Positions 19,894-28,255 of a DNA stretch of 64,000 nt are shown here, in pieces. Each line of letters starts with the position of its first letter. The first letter of the stretch is position 1. Below the pieces are notes generated by a model. That model made no database searches, was not told where the DNA came from, and was given only the letters and a program-made list of their open reading frames with translations. The DNA comes from Sulfolobus tengchongensis (GTDB lineage Archaea > Thermoproteota > Thermoprotei_A > Sulfolobales > Sulfolobaceae). The stretch covers positions 2,667,337 through 2,731,336 of the forward strand of contig NZ_CP146016.1 in assembly GCF_036967215.1 (NCBI RefSeq). The letters run 5' to 3'. The position numbers and the translations under genes are program-made.

Positions 19894-20499
19894 ATGTCTC
19901 TCTCAGTTAGTGCTTCAACTTCTTACAATATTAATATCATTTCATCAGTCCCAATAAATCCCCATGCAGATTCTTCTTTCATTATTGTATTCCAGTTCAT
20001 ACCTAGCAACAATACTCCTCAACAGTTTGCCATTTTTGTAGGAAACAGCACTAGTGATCTTCAGCACGTTGCGATAGGGTATACAAATCAAACCAAGTAC
20101 GGATATGCTAAAGTCTCAGTTATCAATGCTCAAATTGAGTATATTAATATAGTTTGGGTAAAGTACAATTATATAATTATTACAATATATCCTTATATAA
20201 ATCAAACGACAACTAACATAACAACTACGATTAATTTGACTAGCTCATCACAAATCAACTTTGGTTTGCCATCATGGGCTAACTGGGTAATATCAGCTGC
20301 GGTTATGTTAATTCTTATCGGTCTGGGGTGGAAGTTTATGGGTACTGCAGGTTTGCTGATTTTTAGTATCGCAGGAATAATCTTACTTTCAGTCTTCTCT
20401 CTCATTCCGTTCTGGACAATTTACGTTCTTATTTTCATTTTAGCCCTTATAGGGGCTAAAGTCATAAGTTCCGCTCTAGGTGGTTCAGATGAAGAATGA
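19894..20499 (+). CDS. Membrane protein with outer beta-rich domain and C-terminal helices
   Basis: The 201 residues comprise an N-terminal region of about 120 residues that is beta-rich, with many Asn-x-Thr/Ser sites (NQTTTNITTTINLTSS). Three or four hydrophobic helices follow from about residue 130 (WVISAAVMLILIGLGW, AGLLIFSIAGIILLSVFS, IYVLIFILALIGAKVI), then an acidic end GGSDEE. Its stop overlaps the start region of the giant protein, suggesting co-expression. Family not recognised. Confidence 0.55.
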   Translation: MSLSVSASTSYNINIISSVPINPHADSSFIIVFQFIPSNNTPQQFAIFVGNSTSDLQHVAIGYTNQTKYGYAKVSVINAQIEYINIVWVKYNYIIITIYPYINQTTTNITTTINLTSSSQINFGLPSWANWVISAAVMLILIGLGWKFMGTAGLLIFSIAGIILLSVFSLIPFWTIYVLIFILALIGAKVISSALGGSDEE

Positions 20500-23400
20500 G
20501 TTAGTTATTTCTATTCTTTTAATCTTCATTCTTTCATTATTTCTAGTAAGTGACATTAGCACAGCTTATAGTAGCGTTCCACTCCCACTGGCAATGGCCG
20601 TAAACGAAGAAATTTCTACATTATGGAGTACTAGCCCAACTGGTGTCAGTGCATTTCATGAAGCAAGTTCCATACCTAACAGTTTTTGGCTAGATGATAA
20701 TGCAAAGTTTCTTGAATCGATTGCCCCTTACTGGCAGAGTTATAGTTCGTATGTGAATAGTACACTAAAGTTCCTACAGCAAGGTGATATAAATGGCTTC
20801 TTCATTAAGAGATTTGAGTATCCCTTCGGTCAATTTTATGAGAATGTTAGCGGTAGCCTTATCGGATATACTAACGGCTATTATTGGATATGGTATAACC
20901 AAAGTAATCCATTTCAGGGACTGAGGGTGTCTACTTATTATAACCCAACTCTAACTGGAGCTTATTTACAAAGTGTTGTTATACAAGAACCTAACGGGGT
21001 GCTTGTCAATCCATGCCAAGAAACTGAGAACCCAATAGTAGATGGCGGGTTTAGTGGAAGTGGTGGACAAAATCCACCATGGGAGTTACTTAACATTAGT
21101 GTATGGGCAAATAATACATATGTAAAGATACTCAATAATGCGAAAACATATCTCAATCTAACTGGGCCTAAGCTATTTGGTACTCCATCAGAACAATTAC
21201 AATATAATTTCCCAATAGTGAATGTACTACCAAGTTATATTACATTAATAAAAGGGACTAAGTATCTAGGGCAGTATAATCCTAAAGGCCAGTTCATAGA
21301 CTTTAACATTACATTATACATACAGTCATCATCTATAAATAGAATATACTTAATCTTTGTTTGGGAAAATGCTTCTGGCTCATTTATTCAAACAAATATG
21401 CCAGTTTTCTTCCAAGCAAACGGACAATGGCAAGTTGTAAATATGCCGATTCCCAACTCAGTGTACCCAAAATATTGGAATTTGGGCACTTTGTCTGCTT
21501 ATCCATTACTTATCGGAATAGGCCTTTACGTACTTGGTGCTAGCCCAAGTCAAACTGGTAATACCAGCGTTTATGTTGGCGATATTGCTACATTATATCC
21601 TACAATTTACGCACCTAGATTTAACGTGATCAAAACACAGAACTATATTGCGTTTAACTACAGTTTCACAGATAATTCTGGCAATACATATTGGTGGGCA
21701 TATCTATTGCAAAAGAACAATTTAATACAAGCATTGGCAGAGATCGCTAACGGTTCTATATTATACTTTGGATTTAACGGCCTTTCTACCATTGGAAGCG
21801 GTTACCAATATATGTACACTCAGAAATTTGGATACATAAAGAATTATCAAGACCCATCTAACATATCATGGTCTTACTTTACAAACGTGAACATTGGCCA
21901 GTGGCTTCTATTGAATACAAGTTACGCACCGAACTGGATTGGTGACTATAACTTACTTTTCATCTTTCCTTTAGCTAATTATACTCAATTTTCAAATCAA
22001 TTTGGGTATTTTGGGCAAACTATAGTTTATTACGGGCCACCTTATGAGATTAGAAATACGCTTTACATAAACTCAACATTTGAAACGCCCGCAGGCTATT
22101 ATCAATGGTTCCAAATTGCTTACTATTCAAACACATCTGGTGTTTTATATGGATTCTATTTCATTCCCTCAGTTGATTGGATTCCAGATCCCAATACAAT
22201 CGTACAGAATATTTTAGAAGGTCCTTCATATTGGAAATATGCAGTTGTAGGTGAAGATTATTATGAAGGTGAAATTATCTATGCATTGGCACTTTTAGGT
22301 GAATATGGAAACACACAAGCCTTAACTATGGCAGAACAATCATGGCAAGCATACTATAACGAATTACAATGGTCACATGGGCAAACTTATCCATCTAGCT
22401 TAGCAAGATTTATCCTAGCTACTATTGCGCTTTATAATACAACACACAATTCACTTTATCTTAATGTTCTCAATCAATTAGGCTCTTGGTTATTGCAATA
22501 TCAAAGCTCAAACAAGTATGTCACATATTATGTTAATACGTGGTATCATCACGATAGTGCAGTAACAACGGTAAATGGCTTCAATTCGTATGGTTACATA
22601 ATTAATGAAACTAGCCAAATGGATGTAGGTACTGTTATCAGCGGAAGCACAATAGGGATTAATTTCTTTGAGGATATACCGTTAAACACATCTTATGCAA
22701 TTCAACTTTACAATCAACCTTTCAAAGCTCTATTACCACCAACGATTAGTAATGATTTGAATGTCAGCGGAGTAGTAACTACAACACTTTACTTTAATGG
22801 TGGTGGAACATCTACAACAGCAAACGTAACGATAACAATTCAGATAGCTAATGCGGGCAGTGTTTTACAAACTATAGGTTCGGCAACATTTACTAATGTA
22901 CAAATTCAACCTGGCGGTAGTAGTGGAAGCCCGCCTTTCTATCCGATAACATTCCGCATTCCCGTACAGACTACCATTAATGCCCCACCAACATCTACAA
23001 TAATAGTAGGAATTAGCGTAAAAGCCCCACAGACAGTTTACATGTTAATTGACTCAACTAACGGACCATCAAACATCACATTCCCAATTGTGTGGCCTAA
23101 TCCATTCTATGGACTCTTTACAATACCCAGAATGACAAATCCAATCATCAAGTATCCACAGCCTAATTATCATCTTGATGTAAGTGCAATCTCTGGCCAA
23201 GCATTAATGGCATTATACATAATGACTAAGAATACAACATATCTACAGCATGCTTTAATGGTTGAGCAATCATTACACTATTCGGAAGAACCTTTACTAG
23301 GTTGGGGTGATTTAGCAGGAAACAATATTCCAATTACCTTTAGGCTATGGATTTATAGTAACTATAGTGCAACACAGCCAGATTACTATACTTACATGGA

Positions 23401-24069
23401 TGAATTAATCTCAGAATATGCTGATTCTGTGGGCAATCAAACTCTAGCAAACTTAGCAATTAGTAGAGTGTGGGAAAGAACCACACTAAACTATCCTTAT
23501 TACATGGCTTATAATGTATCAGCATATGTATTACCAGGGAATGATGGCAAACAAATTAACTCAGAAACACAGCCATGGGGTGCTGTGGCTGAGCAAGATT
23601 ATATTAGTACATGGGATTATTCACAAATTCAATTGTTCTATGCTAATTTCAATAATGGTAATTACTTAGAGAATCAAACCTGGAATGGCTCAGCCTTAAT
23701 ATTGCACATCTATGCACATTATAGCCAATCACTAACGTTATGGTTCTTAACTGGCATAACGAACTTCAATGTCTTCGTAAATGGACAAGCGATCAATTAC
23801 GGAGCAAATCATCAAGTCTTACAATTTACAGCAAATCTATCTACAGGGGAGAACATAATCATCATTGTGCCAAATCCAGTAAACCAGATATCTACGAATA
23901 CGGGAATTAGCACTAATGTTACTACGACATCATCATTCTTTAGCAGTAGCAGTAATGTCTTTCATATTTCTGGATTCTTAGGGTTTGTTATAGGGTTTGT
24001 AATATTGATTCTGCTAATCGGACTTTGCATACTTCGTTACAAAATCCCACGTATTCGCTTCAATAGGAA

Positions 24070-24076
<7 letters not shown>
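20489..24076 (+). CDS. Giant secreted surface protein with C-terminal anchor
   Basis: The protein has about 1195 residues from ATG 20489; a GTG at 20480 is also in frame. The signal peptide is MKNELVISILLIFILSLFLV. The long middle is rich in Asn, Tyr, Trp and Ser/Thr. Around residues 590-690 and 900-1000 there are helical repeats (EGEIIYALALLGEYGNTQAL; SAISGQALMALYIMTKNTTY) that recall an alpha/alpha toroid, as in glycosidases or lyases. A Ser/Thr-rich stalk (STNVTTTSSFFSSSSN) precedes a single membrane helix (FLGFVIGFVILILLIGLCIL) and a basic tail. It may be an adhesin, a glycan-degrading enzyme or a virion spike. The gene ends 12 bases before the int(N) remnant. Confidence 0.6.
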
Positions 24077-24249
<173 letters not shown>

Positions 24250-24378
24250 AGCCCATAGAGTTATTGGCATAAGGGATAGAATAACGGGTTTTGTTATGCA
24301 TTTAGGTTTTTCATAAATAAATATGGAAAGAAATTTTCAAACTACTGATTAAAATCAAGATAGGACGTTATTTTAACG

Positions 24379-24396
24379 GTTTACTGGGGAGTAAAT
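24379..24396 (+). repeat. B/C inverted repeat, GGGG orientation
   Basis: GTTTACTGGGGAGTAAAT starts at the 3' end of the 81-residue regulator gene, whose stop is at 24398 on the minus strand. Arms of 6-7 bases flank GGGG. Confidence 0.85.
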
Positions 24397-24397
24397 C

Positions 24398-24643
24398 TTA
24401 ATCGTCCAGCTTAAGCTCTTCTTTATATTTCGATTTTAAAGAGTACTTTCTGAAAGTTTTACCTCCAAAGTGACCCCAACCGCGATATACTATTCCTTCT
24501 TTCGCAAGCTGTGTTAAATGTACTAAAAGGACATTTCTCTTAATCCCTGTATACCTTTCCAATTCTTCCAAAGAACAAGAACCTTTTTCAGCGAGAACTA
24601 GGAGAATTTTTTCCTTAGCTGTAAGGTTTCTTTTGTAAGTCAT
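24398..24643 (-). CDS. Winged-helix regulator (81 residues; paralog in element C)
   Basis: A small HTH protein, MTYKRNLTAKEKILLVLAEK at the start. The helix-turn-helix is EELERYTGIKRNVLLVHLTQ and the wing is VYRGWGHFGGKTFRKYSLKS. The element C protein at 59623-59868 is about 58% identical by eye, and the last 17 residues are the same. It is the first gene of element B. It has the element promoter directly upstream and two palindromic operator-like sites beyond it, which suggests autoregulation. Confidence 0.8.
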   Translation of the reverse strand: MTYKRNLTAKEKILLVLAEKGSCSLEELERYTGIKRNVLLVHLTQLAKEGIVYRGWGHFGGKTFRKYSLKSKYKEELKLDD

Positions 24644-24660
24644 ATTTCCTCACTCTATAA

Positions 24661-24677
24661 TATCACATCTTTTTAAA
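24661..24677 (-). promoter_or_regulatory. Element-B type promoter of the 81-residue regulator
   Basis: On the minus strand it reads TTTAAAAAGATGTGATA, with a G-run upstream and the start codon about 20 bases downstream. The TATA-like box plus GATGTGATA is shared with five other promoters of element B. Confidence 0.7.
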
Positions 24678-24691
24678 CCCCCCTAAGTAGG

Positions 24692-24773
24692 ATTAAGAAA
24701 TCTTTAATGCTCATATGACGTCTCAGAAATTGAGCTAGTGTAAAAGGGGGAGCAGGATTAAGAAATCTTTAAT
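24692..24773. promoter_or_regulatory. Pair of ATTAAGAAATCTTTAAT operator-like palindromes
   Basis: The 17-base near-palindrome ATTAAGAAATCTTTAAT occurs at 24692-24708 and again at 24757-24773, upstream of the 81-residue regulator. Element C has a comparable pair of AT palindromes with a different sequence at the same place, as expected if each regulator binds its own version. Confidence 0.55.
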
Positions 24774-24788
24774 CTTGTTTCCATTATT

Positions 24789-25074
24789 GCATTACCAAGG
24801 CTTTACAAGCAAAAAATTGGGGATCCGACCAGGTTTAATTTAGTTTACGGATTTGTTACAGTTTACTGGGGAGTAAATTCTATGTCGACAAAAATCAGCT
24901 CTCTAGCCATTTTGCAAAACTTGGGATCTATCTGGGTTAATTTCAGCTTATATATTGTGTTAACATTAATTAACAAAAGTTAACAGCATGCTAACAATTG
25001 TTAACAAATTGTTAACATGTGCTTTACTAGGGGTAAATACTAAAACTTATAGCATAATTTAAAGTCCCTTTCAG
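24789..25074. repeat. 286-bp block identical to element C; GTTAAC cluster, candidate origin
   Basis: From GCATTACCAAGG to CCCTTTCAG this region is letter-for-letter the same as 59991-60276. It contains one GTTTACTGGGGAGTAAAT repeat. Between 24957 and 25019 there is a cluster of (G)TTAAC/GTTAA(C) words, three of them full GTTAAC palindromes in close succession. The final 35 bases code for the end of the 68-residue protein. Neighbouring protein genes in the two elements are only about 60% identical. Origin, transfer site or partition site are all possible. Confidence 0.7.
24861..24878 (+). repeat. B/C inverted repeat, inside the 286-bp block
   Basis: GTTTACTGGGGAGTAAAT, about 80 bases before the GTTAAC cluster. 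It is conserved at the same place in element C (60063-60080). Confidence 0.85.
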
Positions 25075-25246
25075 TTTCTATTAAGATAACATCAATTTTA
25101 TCTATTTTATCTTTTATTTCAGTCATTGTTTTTTGTATGTCTTCTTTATTTGAGATCAACACGATCTCTTTTACTCCTCTTTCTGTTAAAGACCCTATGA
25201 ATCTGCTAACATCACTAAATATTGATTTAGACGTGTAGCATTTCAT
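25040..25246 (-). CDS. Conserved 68-residue protein (paralog in element C)
   Basis: Starts MKCYTSKSIFSDVSRFIGSL and ends RDFKLCYKF. A predicted alpha/beta pattern (EIVLISNKEDIQ, DVILIETERD) gives a small Rossmann-like half. The element C relative at 60242-60442 keeps both ends nearly unchanged and varies in the middle. It lies 8 bases after the 63-residue membrane protein gene. Function unknown; the shared placement next to the candidate origin suggests a role in element maintenance. Confidence 0.65.
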   Translation of the reverse strand: MKCYTSKSIFSDVSRFIGSLTERGVKEIVLISNKEDIQKTMTEIKDKIDKIDVILIETERDFKLCYKF

Positions 25247-25254
25247 TCTCTTCT

Positions 25255-25446
25255 CTAAATCACTAAATACAATGACAGTAATAACACACCACCAGCTAGA
25301 AGAGTTGCTGAAATTATTTTAACTGATGGAGTATCGAAATTAGGTATTTTAGCGAGATATAGTATATAATAAACAAAGGAAAAAAAGAAGAAAATTATAG
25401 CGGGGATTATTAGAAGAATTTTTATTGCTACTGTGGGACTTAACAT
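25255..25446 (-). CDS. Small two-helix membrane protein (paralog in element C)
   Basis: 63 residues with two membrane helices: MLSPTVAIKILLIIPAIIFF (continuing FFSFVYYILYLAK) and IISATLLAGGVLLLSLYLVI. The element C relative at 60451-60642 has the same plan. It is transcribed leftward from an element-type promoter at 25461-25482. Function unknown. Confidence 0.65.
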   Translation of the reverse strand: MLSPTVAIKILLIIPAIIFFFFSFVYYILYLAKIPNFDTPSVKIISATLLAGGVLLLSLYLVI

Positions 25447-25460
25447 TTCTCCTCATTGTG

Positions 25461-25482
25461 ACAATATCATATCTTTTTAAAC
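25461..25482 (-). promoter_or_regulatory. Element-B type promoter of the 63-residue membrane protein
   Basis: The minus strand reads GTTTAAAAAGATATGATATT GT, preceded by a G-run. The start codon follows about 15 bases later, with GAGGAG in between. Confidence 0.7.
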
Positions 25483-25500
25483 TCCCCCGATTAACATCGA

Positions 25501-25518
25501 ATTTACTCCCCAGTAAAC
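25501..25518 (-). repeat. B/C inverted repeat, CCCC orientation
   Basis: ATTTACTCCCCAGTAAAC between two divergent element-type promoters (25461-25482 minus, 25551-25570 plus). Confidence 0.85.
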
Positions 25519-25550
25519 AGAGAAAAATTAAAAGACTGTAACCTAGGGGT

Positions 25551-25570
25551 ATTTAAAGATATGATATTTT
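25551..25570 (+). promoter_or_regulatory. Element-B type promoter of the VirB4-like gene
   Basis: ATTTAAAGATATGATATTTT lies 10-29 bases before ATG 25580, so the message is nearly leaderless. It shares AAAGATRTGATATT with five other promoters. Confidence 0.7.
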
Positions 25571-25579
25571 TCTTTTGAG

Positions 25580-27475
25580 ATGGCATTATTAGATATCTTT
25601 AAGAGTAAAAATCAAAAGAAGACTGAGCAAAAAACCCAGAAGCCAAAAGAAAGACCTCAGAAACAACTTAATGTCTATCAACTTGAGCCTGGGCCTTTCG
25701 AAATATTATCAGATGAAGAAAGAGATCAATTAGAACAGAAATTCCTCCAGATCCTTAACGTGGTTGATAAAGGCACAATCTATATACAAGCAAGTAAGAC
25801 TAAGTACCAATACGAAGACGAAGAGTATGAAGTGCTTTTCAATAAATTTTACCTCATAACAGAGGCAAACCTAGATTATCCAAAAGGTGAACTGACAAGA
25901 AAGAAAGTAAAAAGGGCATTACCTAGGTATGTCATTCTCGAGGACAACACTCTAGCGCAAGCAGCAGTTTTCTACAAGTTCCCAGACTTAGCCCCTGAAG
26001 GTATGTTATTCGAGTATTTCGGTTTAGGAGACATAGTTATAAAATGGGAATCTCTGGATCCAGTTAGTGCTGCTTCAGCTGTTGACCGTTCTAGGAAGAG
26101 GCTAGAATCCCTAGGTAGTACAGATAGTATAATAATAAGGAAGTTAGAGAAAGTGAAACAATTACAAGCTATTGTAGGGGGACAAGCAAAGCTCCTAAGA
26201 TTATGGGCTTATCTCATTATTTACGGTCAAAATGAAGCAGAGCTTAAGCAAAAATTCATGCAAGCTAGAATAATTGCAAGATCCAGACTATTCGATCTTG
26301 ATATCCCAGTTTTCTATCAGAAAGCGTTATACAATCTTGAGACATCAGTAGCTTCCTTTATTCCCTTTACAAATACTGTTAAGCCCGTATACGTAGACAC
26401 AATAACAGCTTCATGGGAATTCTACCCCTTAATTTCTGAAGATCTTATAGACGCTGACGGGATCTTCCTAGGATTTTCAGATTCAGGATCACCAGTACTG
26501 TTTAACCCTTATATGAGGAATAACCACAATATTGTGATTTTAGGAGAGACTGGTTCTGGGAAGTCAATGACTCTAAAGATTTTACTAAAGAGGATGAAAG
26601 AAAAGTACAAGATTAAGATATGGGGAATAGACCCTGAGAACGAATACGTGAAATTAGCAGAGATATTAGGCTTTAAAGGGATTGTAGTACAACGTGGTAC
26701 AAAGCTAGGTTTGGATCCAGTTCTAATGGCGAAAATTAACGTCCTTAATCCTGAAGACATTGCCGAGCTATTAGCTGAATTCTATTTGCCTGACGACATT
26801 GCATTAAGAAATAGATTAAGAGCTGCTGTGTTCGATGTATATGACGAATCGAGTGATCTATTTGACTTGATAGAGAGAATAAAGAATCAAGATGAACAAA
26901 TATATAAATATTTAGAGGCTGCTAAGACTCCTCCAGACGTCTATATTTTCGAAGCTGAGGATAAGTTAGAGACTACTGAAAATATTGTTTTTGGATTGCG
27001 TGAGATATCTGGGCAAGGAGCAACCAGACTAAAAGCACTCATAACTACCTTATTAGCAGCAATCTTTCAAAGAGAAGCATTCTCAAATAGAGAGAAAGGA
27101 TTTGTATTTGTAGATGAAGGTTGGCTATTTGTTAACTACCCAATTACGATGGCTTTGTTAGAAAATCTTTCAAGAAGAGCTAGAAAGTACTCGAAAGGAC
27201 TAATATTTGCTACCCAGCGTCCTGCAGATGTAGTAAATAACGATTCTGGCAGAACGATATTAGAGCAGAGTGCTACAGTATTTTTGCTTAGACAGAGATC
27301 ACAGTCGTTGCAAGTGTTGAAGCAAACATTTGCATTGAGAGATGAAGAAGCTCAAGAACTTCTTCAAGCTGAGCCTGGTCATGGTATATTGCGTACGGGT
27401 AACTATTTGCTAAGACTATACGTTCAGCCATCAAAAGAGGAATTTGAGGCGTTCAAAACTACGGGTGAATGGTGA
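25580..27475 (+). CDS. VirB4/TraC-like conjugation ATPase
   Basis: A type IV secretion/HerA-class motor of 631 residues. Walker A GETGSGKS is at residues 322-329, Walker B lies in FVFVDEGWLF near 510, and a sensor-like LIFATQRPADVVNN follows. The N-terminal half (DKGTIYIQASKTKY, VDRSRKRLESLGS) fits the VirB4 N-domain that contacts the channel. It should energise assembly or DNA transfer at the membrane. It starts the plus-strand transfer gene run and is followed 5 bases later by an RHH gene. Confidence 0.85.
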   Translation: MALLDIFKSKNQKKTEQKTQKPKERPQKQLNVYQLEPGPFEILSDEERDQLEQKFLQILNVVDKGTIYIQASKTKYQYEDEEYEVLFNKFYLITEANLDYPKGELTRKKVKRALPRYVILEDNTLAQAAVFYKFPDLAPEGMLFEYFGLGDIVIKWESLDPVSAASAVDRSRKRLESLGSTDSIIIRKLEKVKQLQAIVGGQAKLLRLWAYLIIYGQNEAELKQKFMQARIIARSRLFDLDIPVFYQKALYNLETSVASFIPFTNTVKPVYVDTITASWEFYPLISEDLIDADGIFLGFSDSGSPVLFNPYMRNNHNIVILGETGSGKSMTLKILLKRMKEKYKIKIWGIDPENEYVKLAEILGFKGIVVQRGTKLGLDPVLMAKINVLNPEDIAELLAEFYLPDDIALRNRLRAAVFDVYDESSDLFDLIERIKNQDEQIYKYLEAAKTPPDVYIFEAEDKLETTENIVFGLREISGQGATRLKALITTLLAAIFQREAFSNREKGFVFVDEGWLFVNYPITMALLENLSRRARKYSKGLIFATQRPADVVNNDSGRTILEQSATVFLLRQRSQSLQVLKQTFALRDEEAQELLQAEPGHGILRTGNYLLRLYVQPSKEEFEAFKTTGEW

Positions 27476-27480
27476 GAACG

Positions 27481-27630
27481 ATGAGAAAGAAGGCGATCAT
27501 TACATACGTTGATGAAAATATATACGAGAAACTGAATGAACTTGCTATCCGTAAAGGAGCTTCCATTTCTCAAGTTGTAAGAGAAATTATATTGCACGAA
27601 TTGAATGGTGATAGAAATGGCGAGAATTAG
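27481..27630 (+). CDS. Ribbon-helix-helix (CopG-like) protein, 49 residues
   Basis: MRKKAIITYVDENIYEKLNE then LAIRKGASISQVVREIILHE. The strand AIITYVDEN, helix 1 (IYEKLNELAIRKG), the SISQVVRE turn and helix 2 are a textbook RHH fold. It starts 5 bases after the VirB4-like stop and overlaps the next start. Probably an autoregulator of the transfer operon, or a relaxosome-type accessory protein as RHH proteins are in bacterial conjugation. Confidence 0.8.
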   Translation: MRKKAIITYVDENIYEKLNELAIRKGASISQVVREIILHELNGDRNGEN

Positions 27631-28168
27631 AGAGAGCTTAATCATTGAAGAATTATCTTTTTTGGACGAAAAACTAGGCGGGAATTCTCTGCTGACATTG
27701 AGAAATTTAATGTACTTCTTGTTTGGCGGGTTAATTGCATACAAATTAATAGAGGGAGGAGGAGTGAAGTTAGTCATCGGAGTTATAATTCTCCTTTTCG
27801 TACTGGCTCTCATCGTTTATCCAAAAAGGTCACTCACGCTGGAGAACATTCTCATAGGGGCAATATCGTATTATTTAGAGCCTCAAGGTGAAGCAGCGAA
27901 AAAGAAAGAAGCTAAGAAGCAAGAAAAGCAGAAGACTACGAAGAATTTAGCCAAAAAGCCATTAGCTATACCGAAGATAGATATCTCGCTAACGGCTTCT
28001 GGCATCATCTTGCTAATATTATCATTTATATTATATAATAGAATATCGCTGCTTGCAGTGTTCCCTGGTGTCATCGGGAGTTCATTAATAGCTTCAGAAA
28101 TAGTATACTTCCTTATGGTGAGACTTGTAAGGCTGAAGAAGAAAGATGAAAAGAAGCAGAACGCATAA
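27617..28168 (+). CDS. Integral membrane protein of the transfer operon
   Basis: 183 residues from ATG 27617, which follows GGTGATAG; 27605 is an alternative. Two hydrophobic hairpins are visible (LRNLMYFLFGGLIAYKL with VIGVIILLFVLALIVYP, and SGIILLILSFILYNRISL with SLIASEIVYFLMVRLV). A Lys-rich cytoplasmic stretch (AKKKEAKKQEKQKTTK) lies between. The first hairpin followed by PKRSLTLENIL is reminiscent of VirB3/PrgI-type proteins that accompany VirB4, but this is tentative. Confidence 0.6.
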   Translation: MARIRESLIIEELSFLDEKLGGNSLLTLRNLMYFLFGGLIAYKLIEGGGVKLVIGVIILLFVLALIVYPKRSLTLENILIGAISYYLEPQGEAAKKKEAKKQEKQKTTKNLAKKPLAIPKIDISLTASGIILLILSFILYNRISLLAVFPGVIGSSLIASEIVYFLMVRLVRLKKKDEKKQNA

Positions 28169-28189
28169 CAGCTATGTCGAATTTTTTCA

Positions 28190-28207
28190 GTTTACTGGGG
28201 AGTAAAC
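28190..28207 (+). repeat. B/C inverted repeat after the membrane-protein stop
   Basis: GTTTACTGGGGAGTAAAC, a perfect copy, 22 bases after the stop at 28168 and 14 bases before the next promoter. Confidence 0.88.
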
Positions 28208-28220
28208 TCCTAGGGGGCAC

Positions 28221-28240
28221 TATTTAAAGATGTGATATTT
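28221..28240 (+). promoter_or_regulatory. Element-B type promoter of the 612-residue protein
   Basis: TATTTAAAGATGTGATATTT, 16-35 bases before ATG 28256, preceded by GGGGG. Confidence 0.7.
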
Positions 28241-28255
28241 TTCTACTGAGACAAA

